Shown here in pieces: positions 16,900-25,300 of a stretch of 37,686 nt of DNA. Origin of the DNA: a virus; the IMG/VR virus record IMGVR_UViG_3300005582_000037, positions 1 to 37,686 of that record; one strand, given 5' to 3'. Every line of letters begins with the position of its first letter. The first letter of the stretch is position 1. The translations under genes were made by a program, and so were the position numbers. The notes below the pieces were generated by a model. The model saw nothing but the letters and a program-made list of their open reading frames with translations. It had not been told where the DNA came from and did no database searches.

Positions 16900-17455
16900 A
16901 TTGTTTATATAAATAAGAAATCATTTCTTTATCTTTTTCGGTTAATACTTCTGTATGACCCTTCAGAATACTGTTCTTTTCTCCATCTATATGCCTAAAA
17001 CCTAATAGGTGAAACATTTCATGAATTATGGTACTACTAGTACAGTGATATTTTGTACACTCTATAATATCGATATGAACTCTACTTTCTACTATATCTT
17101 TAAATACAAAATACTTACTTGTTAACCCTATAGAATTCCTTATACCACTTTCACTTGAAGGATATAATTTAATATATTCACTGTCACTTAAAAAATAAAT
17201 CACACTGTTAGATGAATCTATATCACTAACCAATTTAAGTGTAATAATTTCAATCAAATCATTGAATTCATTTATAGTTTTAACTACAGTTAAGGAATCT
17301 TCTTTTGTGTATTTACCATACATAAAAAATTTAATATCTTTTTTCCATTTCTCACCATTATTTGTGATAGAATTAAACTCCTCCATAGTAAAGTTTTTCT
17401 GAGAAAAACATATAATACTATTTAAAAATAAAAGGGATAAAAGTATTTTTTTCAT
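16898..17455 (-). CDS. Secreted metzincin-like zinc metalloprotease
   Basis: This is the only gene on the minus strand. The 185-residue product starts with MKKILLSLLFLNSIICFSQ, a clear signal peptide with the FSQ end common in Bacteroidota. I chose the ATG at 17455 over the upstream frame start at 17479 because it begins at the signal peptide and because a promoter -7 box covers 17477-17484. The zinc site HEMFHLLGFRH (H145, E146, H149, G152, H155) matches the metzincin motif HExxHxxGxxH. The following NSILKG has Leu (L164) where metzincins have the Met-turn methionine, and the end TEKDKEMISYLY resembles the M10/M57-type C-terminus. C133 and C138 may form a disulfide. It would be exported to the periplasm or outside, acting on a protein or peptidoglycan-linked substrate. 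Orientation, promoter and terminator make it look like an inserted cargo gene. Confidence 0.85.
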   Translation of the reverse strand: MKKILLSLLFLNSIICFSQKNFTMEEFNSITNNGEKWKKDIKFFMYGKYTKEDSLTVVKTINEFNDLIEIITLKLVSDIDSSNSVIYFLSDSEYIKLYPSSESGIRNSIGLTSKYFVFKDIVESRVHIDIIECTKYHCTSSTIIHEMFHLLGFRHIDGEKNSILKGHTEVLTEKDKEMISYLYKQ

Positions 17456-17457
17456 AG

Positions 17458-17486
17458 TTGTTAAGTATTTATATAACAAATATAGT
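17458..17486 (+). promoter_or_regulatory. Possible promoter TTGTTA-N17-TATAGT for the Cys-rich protein gene
   Basis: TTGTTA (17458-17463) and TATAGT (17481-17486) are 17 bases apart, matching sigma70 elements at 9 of 12 positions. The expected start is ~30 bases before the ATG at 17525. It overlaps the minus-strand promoter of the metalloprotease, so the two could interfere. The match is in AT-rich DNA and could be chance. Confidence 0.4.
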
Positions 17487-17508
17487 ATATATTTTTTTAA
17501 CTGCCAAA
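17477..17508 (-). promoter_or_regulatory. Bacteroidetes-type promoter TTTG-N20-TATATTTG for the metalloprotease
   Basis: On the minus strand, TTTG (17508-17505) and TATATTTG (17484-17477) are 20 bases apart, fitting the -33/-7 consensus of Bacteroidetes housekeeping promoters. A start near 17470 would leave about 15 bases before the ATG at 17455. The sequence TATAAATA (17473-17466, minus strand), identical to the T4 late promoter core, lies in the same gap, so late expression is an alternative. Confidence 0.6.
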
Positions 17509-17524
17509 AAAATTGGTTAAAAGT

Positions 17525-19606
17525 ATGAGAAATTTATTTGAGGAATTAGATAGGATAAAAAATTTGATGGTGTATGAGAAAGGGACACCTATTACTGAGG
17601 TAAGTACTAGTGCGGAAACAGGGGAAGATAAACCTGCGGAAACTAAACCAACGGAGAATAAACCCGAAGGAGAAAAAACGGAACAAAATCAAGAAACTAA
17701 AGTCGATTCTAAAGGTGAACAAAACCAAACTGCAGATAAAACGGAATGTTTTATAGTAAAGGCAACAGGTAGATTTAAGGTGGATGTACCTACAGGATCA
17801 AAAGCGGTAGAAAATTTTTTAAATTCAGTAAGACTAATAATTAACTCTAATCCTGAATATAAAAAAGGTTTAGATAGTGGTACTATGTATATCAGAGACA
17901 TCACTCTTCAAGGGTTTGCGAGTAACTATTATTCGGGTATTGTAGAACCTCGATGGGATAATAACTATTGTAAAAAATGGGAAATTAAACCTGATTCAGG
18001 TTATGGTGGGGTTTGTACAGACTTTGAATTTAAACCGTTTAGTGGTAAAAAATTACCAAAGCCAAGTTATACAGGAAGTCAGAAAACAAATACAAAATTG
18101 GCGTCTGATAGGGCAAAAAATTTATTTGAATCAATAAAAACTACATTAGACAAAGACGGTAAAACAATTGGTTTAAGAGTAGATCCTAACGCAACAGTAA
18201 AATATATTGAGGGTGGTACAATGTACACTAAGGATAATGTTGATGAGATGTGGGTGAAATTAATTAGTCAAGGTGGACTTAATCCTGGACAAATTGTCGC
18301 AGTTACCGCAAATGTTTGTTATACACTTAAAGATGAAGAACTATGTACTGATCCCTGTATGCAAAAAGACGTAGATGGTAAATGTAAGTGTCCCGATGGT
18401 TTGATTTATAATAAAGAAACCAAACTATGTGAATGTCCTCCGGGTCAAATTAAAGAAGATTGTAAATGTAGAGAAGAGGATGAAAAAGAATGTCCTGATT
18501 GTATGGAGAGATTAGTTAAGGGCGGTGAATGTGAATGTATATCAGGTTTAAATAAAGGTCCTGATGGTAAATGTTATTGTGATAAAGAATTTAAAATTTT
18601 ACCAGATGAGAAATGTGGATGTCCTTGTCCTAAATGTATGGAAAAAGACGAAAAAGGTGAATGTAAATGTAAAGAAGGGACATATACAATAGACGGCAAG
18701 TGTTACTGTGATGTGGCAGGTAAAATACCTGTATTACCAGATTGTAGTTGTCCTAAATGTGATGAATGTACGGAATATAATTTAGAAAAGAAAAAATGTG
18801 AATGTACTGGAGATTTAGTAGAAAATGATAAGGGTGACTGTGTTTGTCCTACAGAGAAACCAATAAGAATTGAACCATCTTGTTTATGTAGAGCGGAACC
18901 ACCACCCCCATTAAAGTGTAATTATAACGCAGAAACCAAAGGGGGTAGAGGTGTAAAGGCAAATAATTTCGTATCTAAGGCAGTGAATAGTGCATTCCCA
19001 GTAGGTGAAGGTAATACTATAACAATTTCCTTTGATTCACTAGTTGTTCCAGACGCATTTTATGTGAAATACGGTGATCAAGAATTCTTTAGTGGATTTA
19101 TGGGTGATGTTTGGAATAATGAATATAAACAAGTTGCATTAAGTGCAGATGAAAGAAAGAAAATGTTATACATACAACCAAAAAGTATGATTCACTATAT
19201 TAATACAACCAAAGATGATGACTTAAGTTCTACAACTAATACACCAAGAAATTTTGTTGGTGAATTAATGTATTATAAGGAAAAAGAAGGTTTAGTAGAA
19301 AGTATTAATGCTGCGATTGGTAGTGTTGGTGGTAAACTTAAAGTAGATTCCATTTTTAAACAAGGTGATACTGAGGCTAAAAAAGTAACTGATGAAATAA
19401 AAAACATAAATATTGACATTACTAAAAATGAAAACATGGGAGATTATAATACACAATTAGGTGGTAAATATAAATCTTATGGACCTATAATGAAGAAAAA
19501 TTCATCATTTACTATCACAAAAGAACAAAAAGATTTCACCATTAACATAATTGTTTTCTCACCATTAGATAGAACAATATTTAATATGAAGGTTGAGTGT
19601 AAATAA
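17525..19606 (+). CDS. Cys-rich EGF-like repeat protein with OmpA-like domain, probable virion protein
   Basis: The ATG at 17525 (693 residues) is preferred over TTG at 17513 because it has the usual 'aaaagt' context and begins MRNLFEELDRIKNLMVYEK, like the N-terminus of the protein at 9016. A Pro/Glu/Lys/Thr-rich linker follows (~20-72). Residues ~76-268 resemble an OmpA-like fold: FLNSVRLII, ITLQGFAS and NTKLASDRAKNLFESI, close to the usual N-x-x-L-S-x-x-R-A helix. Residues ~274-460 hold about 40 cysteines in repeats such as GKCKCPDG, KLCECPPG and GKCYCD, recalling EGF-like knots. A Pro stretch (EPPPPLKC) leads to a C-terminal domain (~465-693). No signal peptide is present, so a virion role is more likely than secretion. 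It sits just before gp25 and gp6. The precise function is unknown. Confidence 0.75.
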   Translation: MRNLFEELDRIKNLMVYEKGTPITEVSTSAETGEDKPAETKPTENKPEGEKTEQNQETKVDSKGEQNQTADKTECFIVKATGRFKVDVPTGSKAVENFLNSVRLIINSNPEYKKGLDSGTMYIRDITLQGFASNYYSGIVEPRWDNNYCKKWEIKPDSGYGGVCTDFEFKPFSGKKLPKPSYTGSQKTNTKLASDRAKNLFESIKTTLDKDGKTIGLRVDPNATVKYIEGGTMYTKDNVDEMWVKLISQGGLNPGQIVAVTANVCYTLKDEELCTDPCMQKDVDGKCKCPDGLIYNKETKLCECPPGQIKEDCKCREEDEKECPDCMERLVKGGECECISGLNKGPDGKCYCDKEFKILPDEKCGCPCPKCMEKDEKGECKCKEGTYTIDGKCYCDVAGKIPVLPDCSCPKCDECTEYNLEKKKCECTGDLVENDKGDCVCPTEKPIRIEPSCLCRAEPPPPLKCNYNAETKGGRGVKANNFVSKAVNSAFPVGEGNTITISFDSLVVPDAFYVKYGDQEFFSGFMGDVWNNEYKQVALSADERKKMLYIQPKSMIHYINTTKDDDLSSTTNTPRNFVGELMYYKEKEGLVESINAAIGSVGGKLKVDSIFKQGDTEAKKVTDEIKNINIDITKNENMGDYNTQLGGKYKSYGPIMKKNSSFTITKEQKDFTINIIVFSPLDRTIFNMKVECK

Positions 19607-19620
19607 AATTTTTTAATATT

Positions 19621-19649
19621 TTACCATTTCTTTTCAAAAAATTTATAGT
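19621..19649 (+). promoter_or_regulatory. Possible promoter TTACCA-N17-TATAGT before the gp25 gene
   Basis: The 61-base gap contains TTACCA (19621-19626) and TATAGT (19644-19649) with a 17-base spacer. The same TATAGT hexamer occurs in the gaps at 17481 and 21902. TATTTATATAA (19654-19664) follows and ends 3 bases before the ATG. The -35 match is only 4 of 6. Confidence 0.35.
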
Positions 19650-19667
19650 ACAATATTTATATAAACA

Positions 19668-20051
19668 ATGGCAAAGACTAGATATATAAATATTGATTTC
19701 CCTTTTAGAGATAGTTCCGATGGTTCCTATTTTAAAATGAATAAAACTGATAAGGATGCAATTAGGGCAGACTTATTACATTTATTGTTAACTAATAAGG
19801 GAGAAAGGTTATATCTACCAGAATTTGGTAGTGATCTTAAAAAATTCATCTTTGAACCCAATGATGAAATAACACAAGAAGAAATTAAGGATAATCTGAA
19901 TCAAACTATTACTAGATTCATACCTAATTTATTGATTAACGATATATCATTTAGAAATGATACAATAGAAGAATTAATTATTGTGGAATTAACCTATACA
20001 GTTATTGAGGGGACATTCACAAGTACAGATACGATTACATTAACATTTTAA
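19668..20051 (+). CDS. gp25: Baseplate wedge protein gp25-like
   Basis: This 127-residue protein is a clear member of the gp25/'lysozyme-like' baseplate wedge family (T4 gp25, 132 aa). The characteristic central block reads LLTNKGERLYLPEFGSDL then KKFIFEPND (~39-66), where T4-type proteins have 'GER-x-x-x-P-x-x-G-x-x-L' and 'F-E-P'. The C-terminal strands (IIVELTYTVIEG ... DTITLTF) complete the domain. gp25 proteins help start sheath assembly and clamp the wedge (gp6-gp7). Despite the old family name there is no evidence for lysozyme activity. The gene is 2 bases before the gp6-like gene, the normal arrangement. Confidence 0.93.
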   Translation: MAKTRYINIDFPFRDSSDGSYFKMNKTDKDAIRADLLHLLLTNKGERLYLPEFGSDLKKFIFEPNDEITQEEIKDNLNQTITRFIPNLLINDISFRNDTIEELIIVELTYTVIEGTFTSTDTITLTF

Positions 20052-20053
20052 AT

Positions 20054-21883
20054 ATGGCTAAAAAAATAGATTACAACGCTAGGAACTTCTCAGATGTTAG
20101 ACAACAATTAATAGAGTTCATACAAAAATATTATCCAGAAATATTCTCAGATTTTAATGATGCATCTGTAGGTATGATGCTTTTGGAATTAAACGCTGCG
20201 GTTGGGGATATGTTATCTTTCCATACCGATAGAATGTTTAATGAAACACAAATTAGTTACGCACAAGAAAGATCTTCACTATTAGAGTTGGCAAGAACTT
20301 TTGGATTAAATATACCTGGTAAAAGACCGAGTATTACGATAGTTGACTGGAAAGTAACTAATATTCCAGTTAAAGGTGACACATTTGATATAAGTTACGC
20401 ACCTAAAATTTTAAAAGGTTCACAAGCCACAGGTGCAGGTAAAGTATTCGAATTAATGGAAGATTCTGATTTTTCATCTCCATTTACTACTGGAGGTATC
20501 CCTAATAGATTAATAGTACCAAACATTGACGGAAGTGGAATAATTCAAAACTATACACTTACCAAAAGAGAAATTATGTTAAATGGTATTACTAAAACTT
20601 ATAAAAGAACATTAAGTAGAAGTGATTATAGACCGTTTTTAGAAATCATATTACCAGAAGATAACGTACTTTCAATAGAAAACATTATTACAAAAGAAGG
20701 TACTAATTTAGTAAACCAACCAACCGAAGAAGAATTTAATGATTTTAGTTTAAGTTGGTATGAGGTACCTGCATTGGCACAGGCGGAAGTTTATGTAATA
20801 GATGATAATACAATATCTGATAGAGAAGGTATATCTGTAGGTAAATGGTTAAACGCACCTCGTAGATTTATTAATGAATTTACAGACAATGGTTTCTGTA
20901 AAATTATATTCGGTGCGGGTGACGCAGATACTTCAGAATTAAATAGTTTTGTTGGTTGTAAAGGACAAATTGATAGAATTGGACAAACAGTGAACAACTT
21001 ATCATTGGGACAAATTCCACCTACTAATAACACTATCTATGTAAGATATAGAGTTGGTGGTGGAGAAGATAGTAATATTGGTGTTAATGTTATTAATAAT
21101 TTAGGTACTATAAATGTGGTAATTAACGGTGATTCATCAGATATAAACAGAATCATAAGAAATAGTATTTCAGTTAATAACCCAATACCTGCGTTAGGAG
21201 GTAAATCGGAACCATCTATTGATGAAGTTAGAAATTTGGTGAGATATAACTTTTCCGCACAAGACAGATGTGTAACTATTAAGGATTATCAATCGAGAAT
21301 ACCATTAATGCCTGGTAAATTTGGGGTACCATTTAGAACGGGTGTTTGGGAAGAAAGAAATAAAATTAACGTATCTATTTTGGCGTTAGACTCAAACTCT
21401 AAATTAACTACTGAGGCGACATCTACATTAAAACAGAATATCGCAGAATATTTGGCAGATTATAGAATGATTAATGATTTTGTTACCGTTAAAAATGGTA
21501 GAGTAATTAACTTAGGATTTGAAATAGACATTTTTGCGGAGAAATCAATCCCTAAAGGAGATATTATTGCGGGAGTTGTTAGTAGTGTTACAAGTTATTT
21601 TGATATTAATAAGTGGGAAATGGGTGACAACATATACGTCTCACAACTTATTGAAAATATTAATAATGTTGGTGGTGTATTAAACGTTACGGATTTAAGA
21701 GTATATAATAAAGTGAATGAAAATGGAAAATATTCATTAAATGAGATTGCACAACCATATATTGATGATACTACTAGACAGATAGATTTATTGGGTAAAT
21801 ATACTTTATTTGGACAACCTAACGGTATGTTTGAGATTAAATACCCAAATAAAGATATAAAAGTGACTATTTCTACATCTTAA
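20054..21883 (+). CDS. gp6: Baseplate wedge protein gp6/baseplate J-like
   Basis: This 609-residue protein (T4 gp6 has 660) belongs to the baseplate J/gp6 family that forms the ring of wedges around the hub. The N-terminus carries DVRQQLIEFIQKYYPEIFSDFNDASVGMML and the helix LNAAVGDMLSFHTDRMFNE (written here in two parts, ~10-70), which is the family's hallmark region. The middle has the beta-rich core with VRYRVGGGEDSNIGVN (~328-343), and the end holds PSIDEVRNLVRYNFSAQDR and CVTIKDYQSRI, typical of the 'J' C-terminal dimerisation domain. It is directly downstream of gp25 and followed by a 50-base gap with a possible promoter. Confidence 0.92.
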   Translation: MAKKIDYNARNFSDVRQQLIEFIQKYYPEIFSDFNDASVGMMLLELNAAVGDMLSFHTDRMFNETQISYAQERSSLLELARTFGLNIPGKRPSITIVDWKVTNIPVKGDTFDISYAPKILKGSQATGAGKVFELMEDSDFSSPFTTGGIPNRLIVPNIDGSGIIQNYTLTKREIMLNGITKTYKRTLSRSDYRPFLEIILPEDNVLSIENIITKEGTNLVNQPTEEEFNDFSLSWYEVPALAQAEVYVIDDNTISDREGISVGKWLNAPRRFINEFTDNGFCKIIFGAGDADTSELNSFVGCKGQIDRIGQTVNNLSLGQIPPTNNTIYVRYRVGGGEDSNIGVNVINNLGTINVVINGDSSDINRIIRNSISVNNPIPALGGKSEPSIDEVRNLVRYNFSAQDRCVTIKDYQSRIPLMPGKFGVPFRTGVWEERNKINVSILALDSNSKLTTEATSTLKQNIAEYLADYRMINDFVTVKNGRVINLGFEIDIFAEKSIPKGDIIAGVVSSVTSYFDINKWEMGDNIYVSQLIENINNVGGVLNVTDLRVYNKVNENGKYSLNEIAQPYIDDTTRQIDLLGKYTLFGQPNGMFEIKYPNKDIKVTISTS

Positions 21884-21907
21884 TAATTACTTTTTAAAAA
21901 ATATAGT
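21880..21907 (+). promoter_or_regulatory. Weak promoter-like element TTAATA-N16-TATAGT
   Basis: TTAATA (21880-21885) and TATAGT (21902-21907) occupy the 50-base gap before the membrane-protein gene at 21934. It shares the TATAGT box with 17481 and 19644. The spacing is 16 and the -35 match is 4 of 6, so support is low. Confidence 0.22.
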
Positions 21908-21933
21908 TAGTTTTAATAAAAAAATAAAAAGTT

Positions 21934-22308
21934 ATGGGATGTAATACATGTAATCAATCATCAGGTTTGGCAAATGAAATAAATGAAGAACAAACATTAA
22001 ATATAATACCTTCAGATTTAGCAGGAGGTAATTTTCTATTTAGACTTATTGCGTTTTTAGTTATAGTAATTGCGATACCTTTAATTATTTTAGTTCTTGT
22101 TGGACAAATATTTATTTCGTTTTTCTTTCCTAAATCATTACCTAAAGTTAGTAAAAAATTTAAGGCAGTATTTATGGGGATATTTACAAAATACGCGGAA
22201 TTTAAAATTAAAAGAGAGACTAAAAAAAGAGAAAATCAATTCAGAGATACTACAAGTTATGTAGAAGAAAATATTGACGATATCGAAATTTTTGAAAACA
22301 AAAAATAA
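21934..22308 (+). CDS. Small membrane protein in the tail gene cluster
   Basis: This 124-residue protein has one long hydrophobic stretch (~34-65, FLFRLIAFLVIVIAIPLIILVL and following GQIFISFFF), long enough for one tilted or two tight membrane segments. It is preceded by an N-terminus with MGCNTC and followed by a basic, charged tail (~66-124, KRETKKRENQF). There is no cleavable signal peptide. It lies between gp6 and the 1549-residue structural protein, in the place where T4 has gp7. It could be a non-structural membrane protein, or one delivered by the tail into the host membrane; no family is recognised. The ATG is in the common 'aaaaagttATGG' context. Confidence 0.75.
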   Translation: MGCNTCNQSSGLANEINEEQTLNIIPSDLAGGNFLFRLIAFLVIVIAIPLIILVLVGQIFISFFFPKSLPKVSKKFKAVFMGIFTKYAEFKIKRETKKRENQFRDTTSYVEENIDDIEIFENKK

Positions 22309-22332
22309 AAAAGAAAAAAAAGTGGGATTTTT

Positions 22333-25300
22333 ATGTCTAAATCATATAGAATTAGGACAACACCTGGTGAGGATAATGGTTATTTGAAGGTCAATCTTGA
22401 CTTAACTCAAAACTATGATCATTTAGAAATATTAAGTTTAAAAATTTCACAAAAAGATGAATACAACAGTTATTGTGCGGAATATGGTGTAATTGCGGGT
22501 AGAGTAATCATTAATAATGGTTTCGGTGTACCAAACGTAAGAGTTTCGGTATTTGTACCTGTAGAAGATGGAGATTTAAATGATCCAGTAAAGTCTGCGA
22601 TATATCCATACACAGAACCATTTCCTGATCAAAAAAATAAGAATGGTATAAGATACAATGTATTACCAAGTAACCAACAAAAATTAGATCATACACCAGT
22701 TGGTACTTTTCCTAAGAAAAGACAGATATTAGATGATAGTACTACATTAGAAATTTATGAAAAATATTATAAATACACTACAACTACTAATTCTGCGGGT
22801 GACTATATACTATTTGGGGTACCTGTAGGTGATCATTTCTTACATTATGATATGGACGTTAGTGATATCGGATTTTTATCTGTTCGTCCATTTGAATTAA
22901 TTGATCAAGGTTATAGTGATAATCTATTTAAAGATAGATTTAAATTTAAATCTTCAAATAACTTAGATAGTCTACCACAAATATTTTCACAAAACTTACC
23001 GATTAGAGTTGAACCATATTGGTGTGATAGTTTAAGTGTTGGTAGTGGTTTAGGTATAAATAGATTAGACATATCAATAGACAGTTTAGAATTAGTACCT
23101 ACCGCAATTTTTATGGGTAGTATTTTTACTGATGATGAAAAAGATTCATTAAATAAAAATTGTAAACCTGCCCGTGAGATGGGTAAATTAAATGAGGTTA
23201 TAACTGGTTCTGGTAAAATTGAGGCAATTAGAAGAACTGTAGACGGTAACATTGAGAAATTTACCTTTAAAGATAATTCTATCGATGATAACGGTAATTG
23301 GTCGGTATTAGTACCAATGAATATTAGAAAGGTAGTTACTGATGAGTTTGGTAATTTAATACCGTCACCTGATGGTATAAAAGGAGTTTCTACTGAAGGT
23401 GATTATCGTTTTAGGGTATCTATGGATGCAACATCTAGTGATAAAAAATTAAGAGAAAGGGCTAAATACTTAGTACCTAACACAAACAACAATTTTAACT
23501 TTAGGGAATATGGGATTAACGAGTTAAAAAACAGTACAGATTTTACTTTAAATCAACAACTATCAACAATAACTGATAATACACCATATGCAAATGATTT
23601 AACAAATCAATATAACTACTTAGAAGAGTTTTTTCCATTTAGATGGAAAAAAGTATATACCGTTAAACAGTATATCGGTAGGATGCAGAAAATAGGTGGT
23701 CCTTTTGGTGATGAGGCTAGAGGGTTCATTGGTATAAAAGATATATTAAACGGTGATGGTGTCAATAAATTCCCAACCAATAGGTTAGATACTAACTTTA
23801 ACCCACTTTATACAATTATATGTATATTATTAACATTATTTGGACACATAGTAGGTTTTTTAAATGGGATTTTGAATATTATTAACGGTTTAGTTACGTC
23901 AATATGTAATATAAAGTTACCAGTTGGTATATGTAAATATTCTGAAAAAGGTAGTATGATTGAAGTATATATGCAAGCACAAGAATTTCAAAATGGTTGG
24001 GGAGAAGTTGGTGGTTCTGTTTGTAATGATCAGGGGAGTTGGACTAGATGTAATAGGGAATACAGCCCTTGTATAGATACCACATCTTTAGGTGGTGGAG
24101 AACCTGATGATTGTGGCCCAATTGGTATTGAGTCTGCGGAATGGAGGGTTATAAATGCAAATACACCTAATGCTAAAATACAAAAACCTGGAATAACACC
24201 TAACGACCCTTGGGTTGATGTAAACCCTCTTGGTGGTACATATAATGGTATTACATTTTATTCACAGGGGGGTAATGGTGGTACTGGATATTTCCCAATA
24301 TATTTAGCGCAAGGTAACAATGACGTAGTCGGAAACACTTATGTCTACGCACCCCAAACACCTGGAGGGTATACATACAATTGGAGTAGTTCAAGTTGTA
24401 ATTGGACAAATGGTTCAATGGATAATGGGTGTAGAAGATTTAGAACAGGTACTTTAGACAATGTTTGGTATGAAGATGCTACCTGTGATAAATGTGATTT
24501 ACTTGATGATTGCCCACCAAACACTATTAAAGTTTTTCGTGTGTGTTGGGGTTTAAAGATGAAGTGTATTTTTGGTGAGTTATTATGTAAAAAGTGTAAA
24601 GATATTTGTGGGGGCACCCCACACAGTTGTTGTAGTAATACGGCATACGACTGTCCAGATAATTCAGTCAATTGTGGAGATAGTACAGGATGTTGTTCTA
24701 AATGTTGTATTAAAGTACCGTTAATACCATTAAAATGTGCGGATGAAGGTAAAGAATATAAATTAACATTAATAGAAACTCCATTTGGTGGCGATTCAGG
24801 GTGTAACGTTCAATATGTTGAACCATTTAGTTGTTCAAATTGTGGAGGTACTCAGACACCAGGTATAAAAGATTGGGTTTCTTGTGTTATGGAACCTGTG
24901 GCAGTATTTTTAAGAATGTTAAAATTTGACTTTTACAATGATTGGGTGGGTGGAACATTATATTTTCCATTAGTAAAACGTACATATAAATTAAAGAAGA
25001 GAAAAAGAAAATTTGGTCAAATTAAAAAAGACAAATTTTGTGATTTTGATTGTAAGGAAAGAGGTCCAATATCAGGTCCAACTTTTACTAATAATTTTCA
25101 AGGGGATCCTACATTCAAACAATGGAGAATTAAAATACCATCTAATTTTTTTACTCCACCAACTATAGTTGTTAATGATTGTATCGCAAAAGTTAAGTCT
25201 AGAAGAGTTACTGATTGGTATGGTACAAATGAAAATGATTTACAGACACCTAACCTTAACTTAGCGGTACAAGAATTAGAGTTTAAAGGTAAAAATACTA

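Noticed and set aside
16908-16915. TATAAATA (T4 late promoter core) on the + strand
   Set aside because: It is the antisense of the last codons of the metalloprotease and lies 600 bases from the next plus-strand start.
17408-17455. Lipoprotein signal for the metalloprotease
   Set aside because: The cysteine in SIIC lacks the Gly/Ala/Ser needed at the -1 position of a lipobox, so a type I signal peptide ending in FSQ is more likely.
17479-17479. Upstream start of the metalloprotease giving eight extra residues
   Set aside because: The extra residues precede the signal peptide and the start lies inside the -7 promoter box.
19668-20051. Active lysozyme because of the 'gp25-like lysozyme' family name
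   Set aside because: The family name is historical; gp25 is a wedge component and no catalytic residues are evident.
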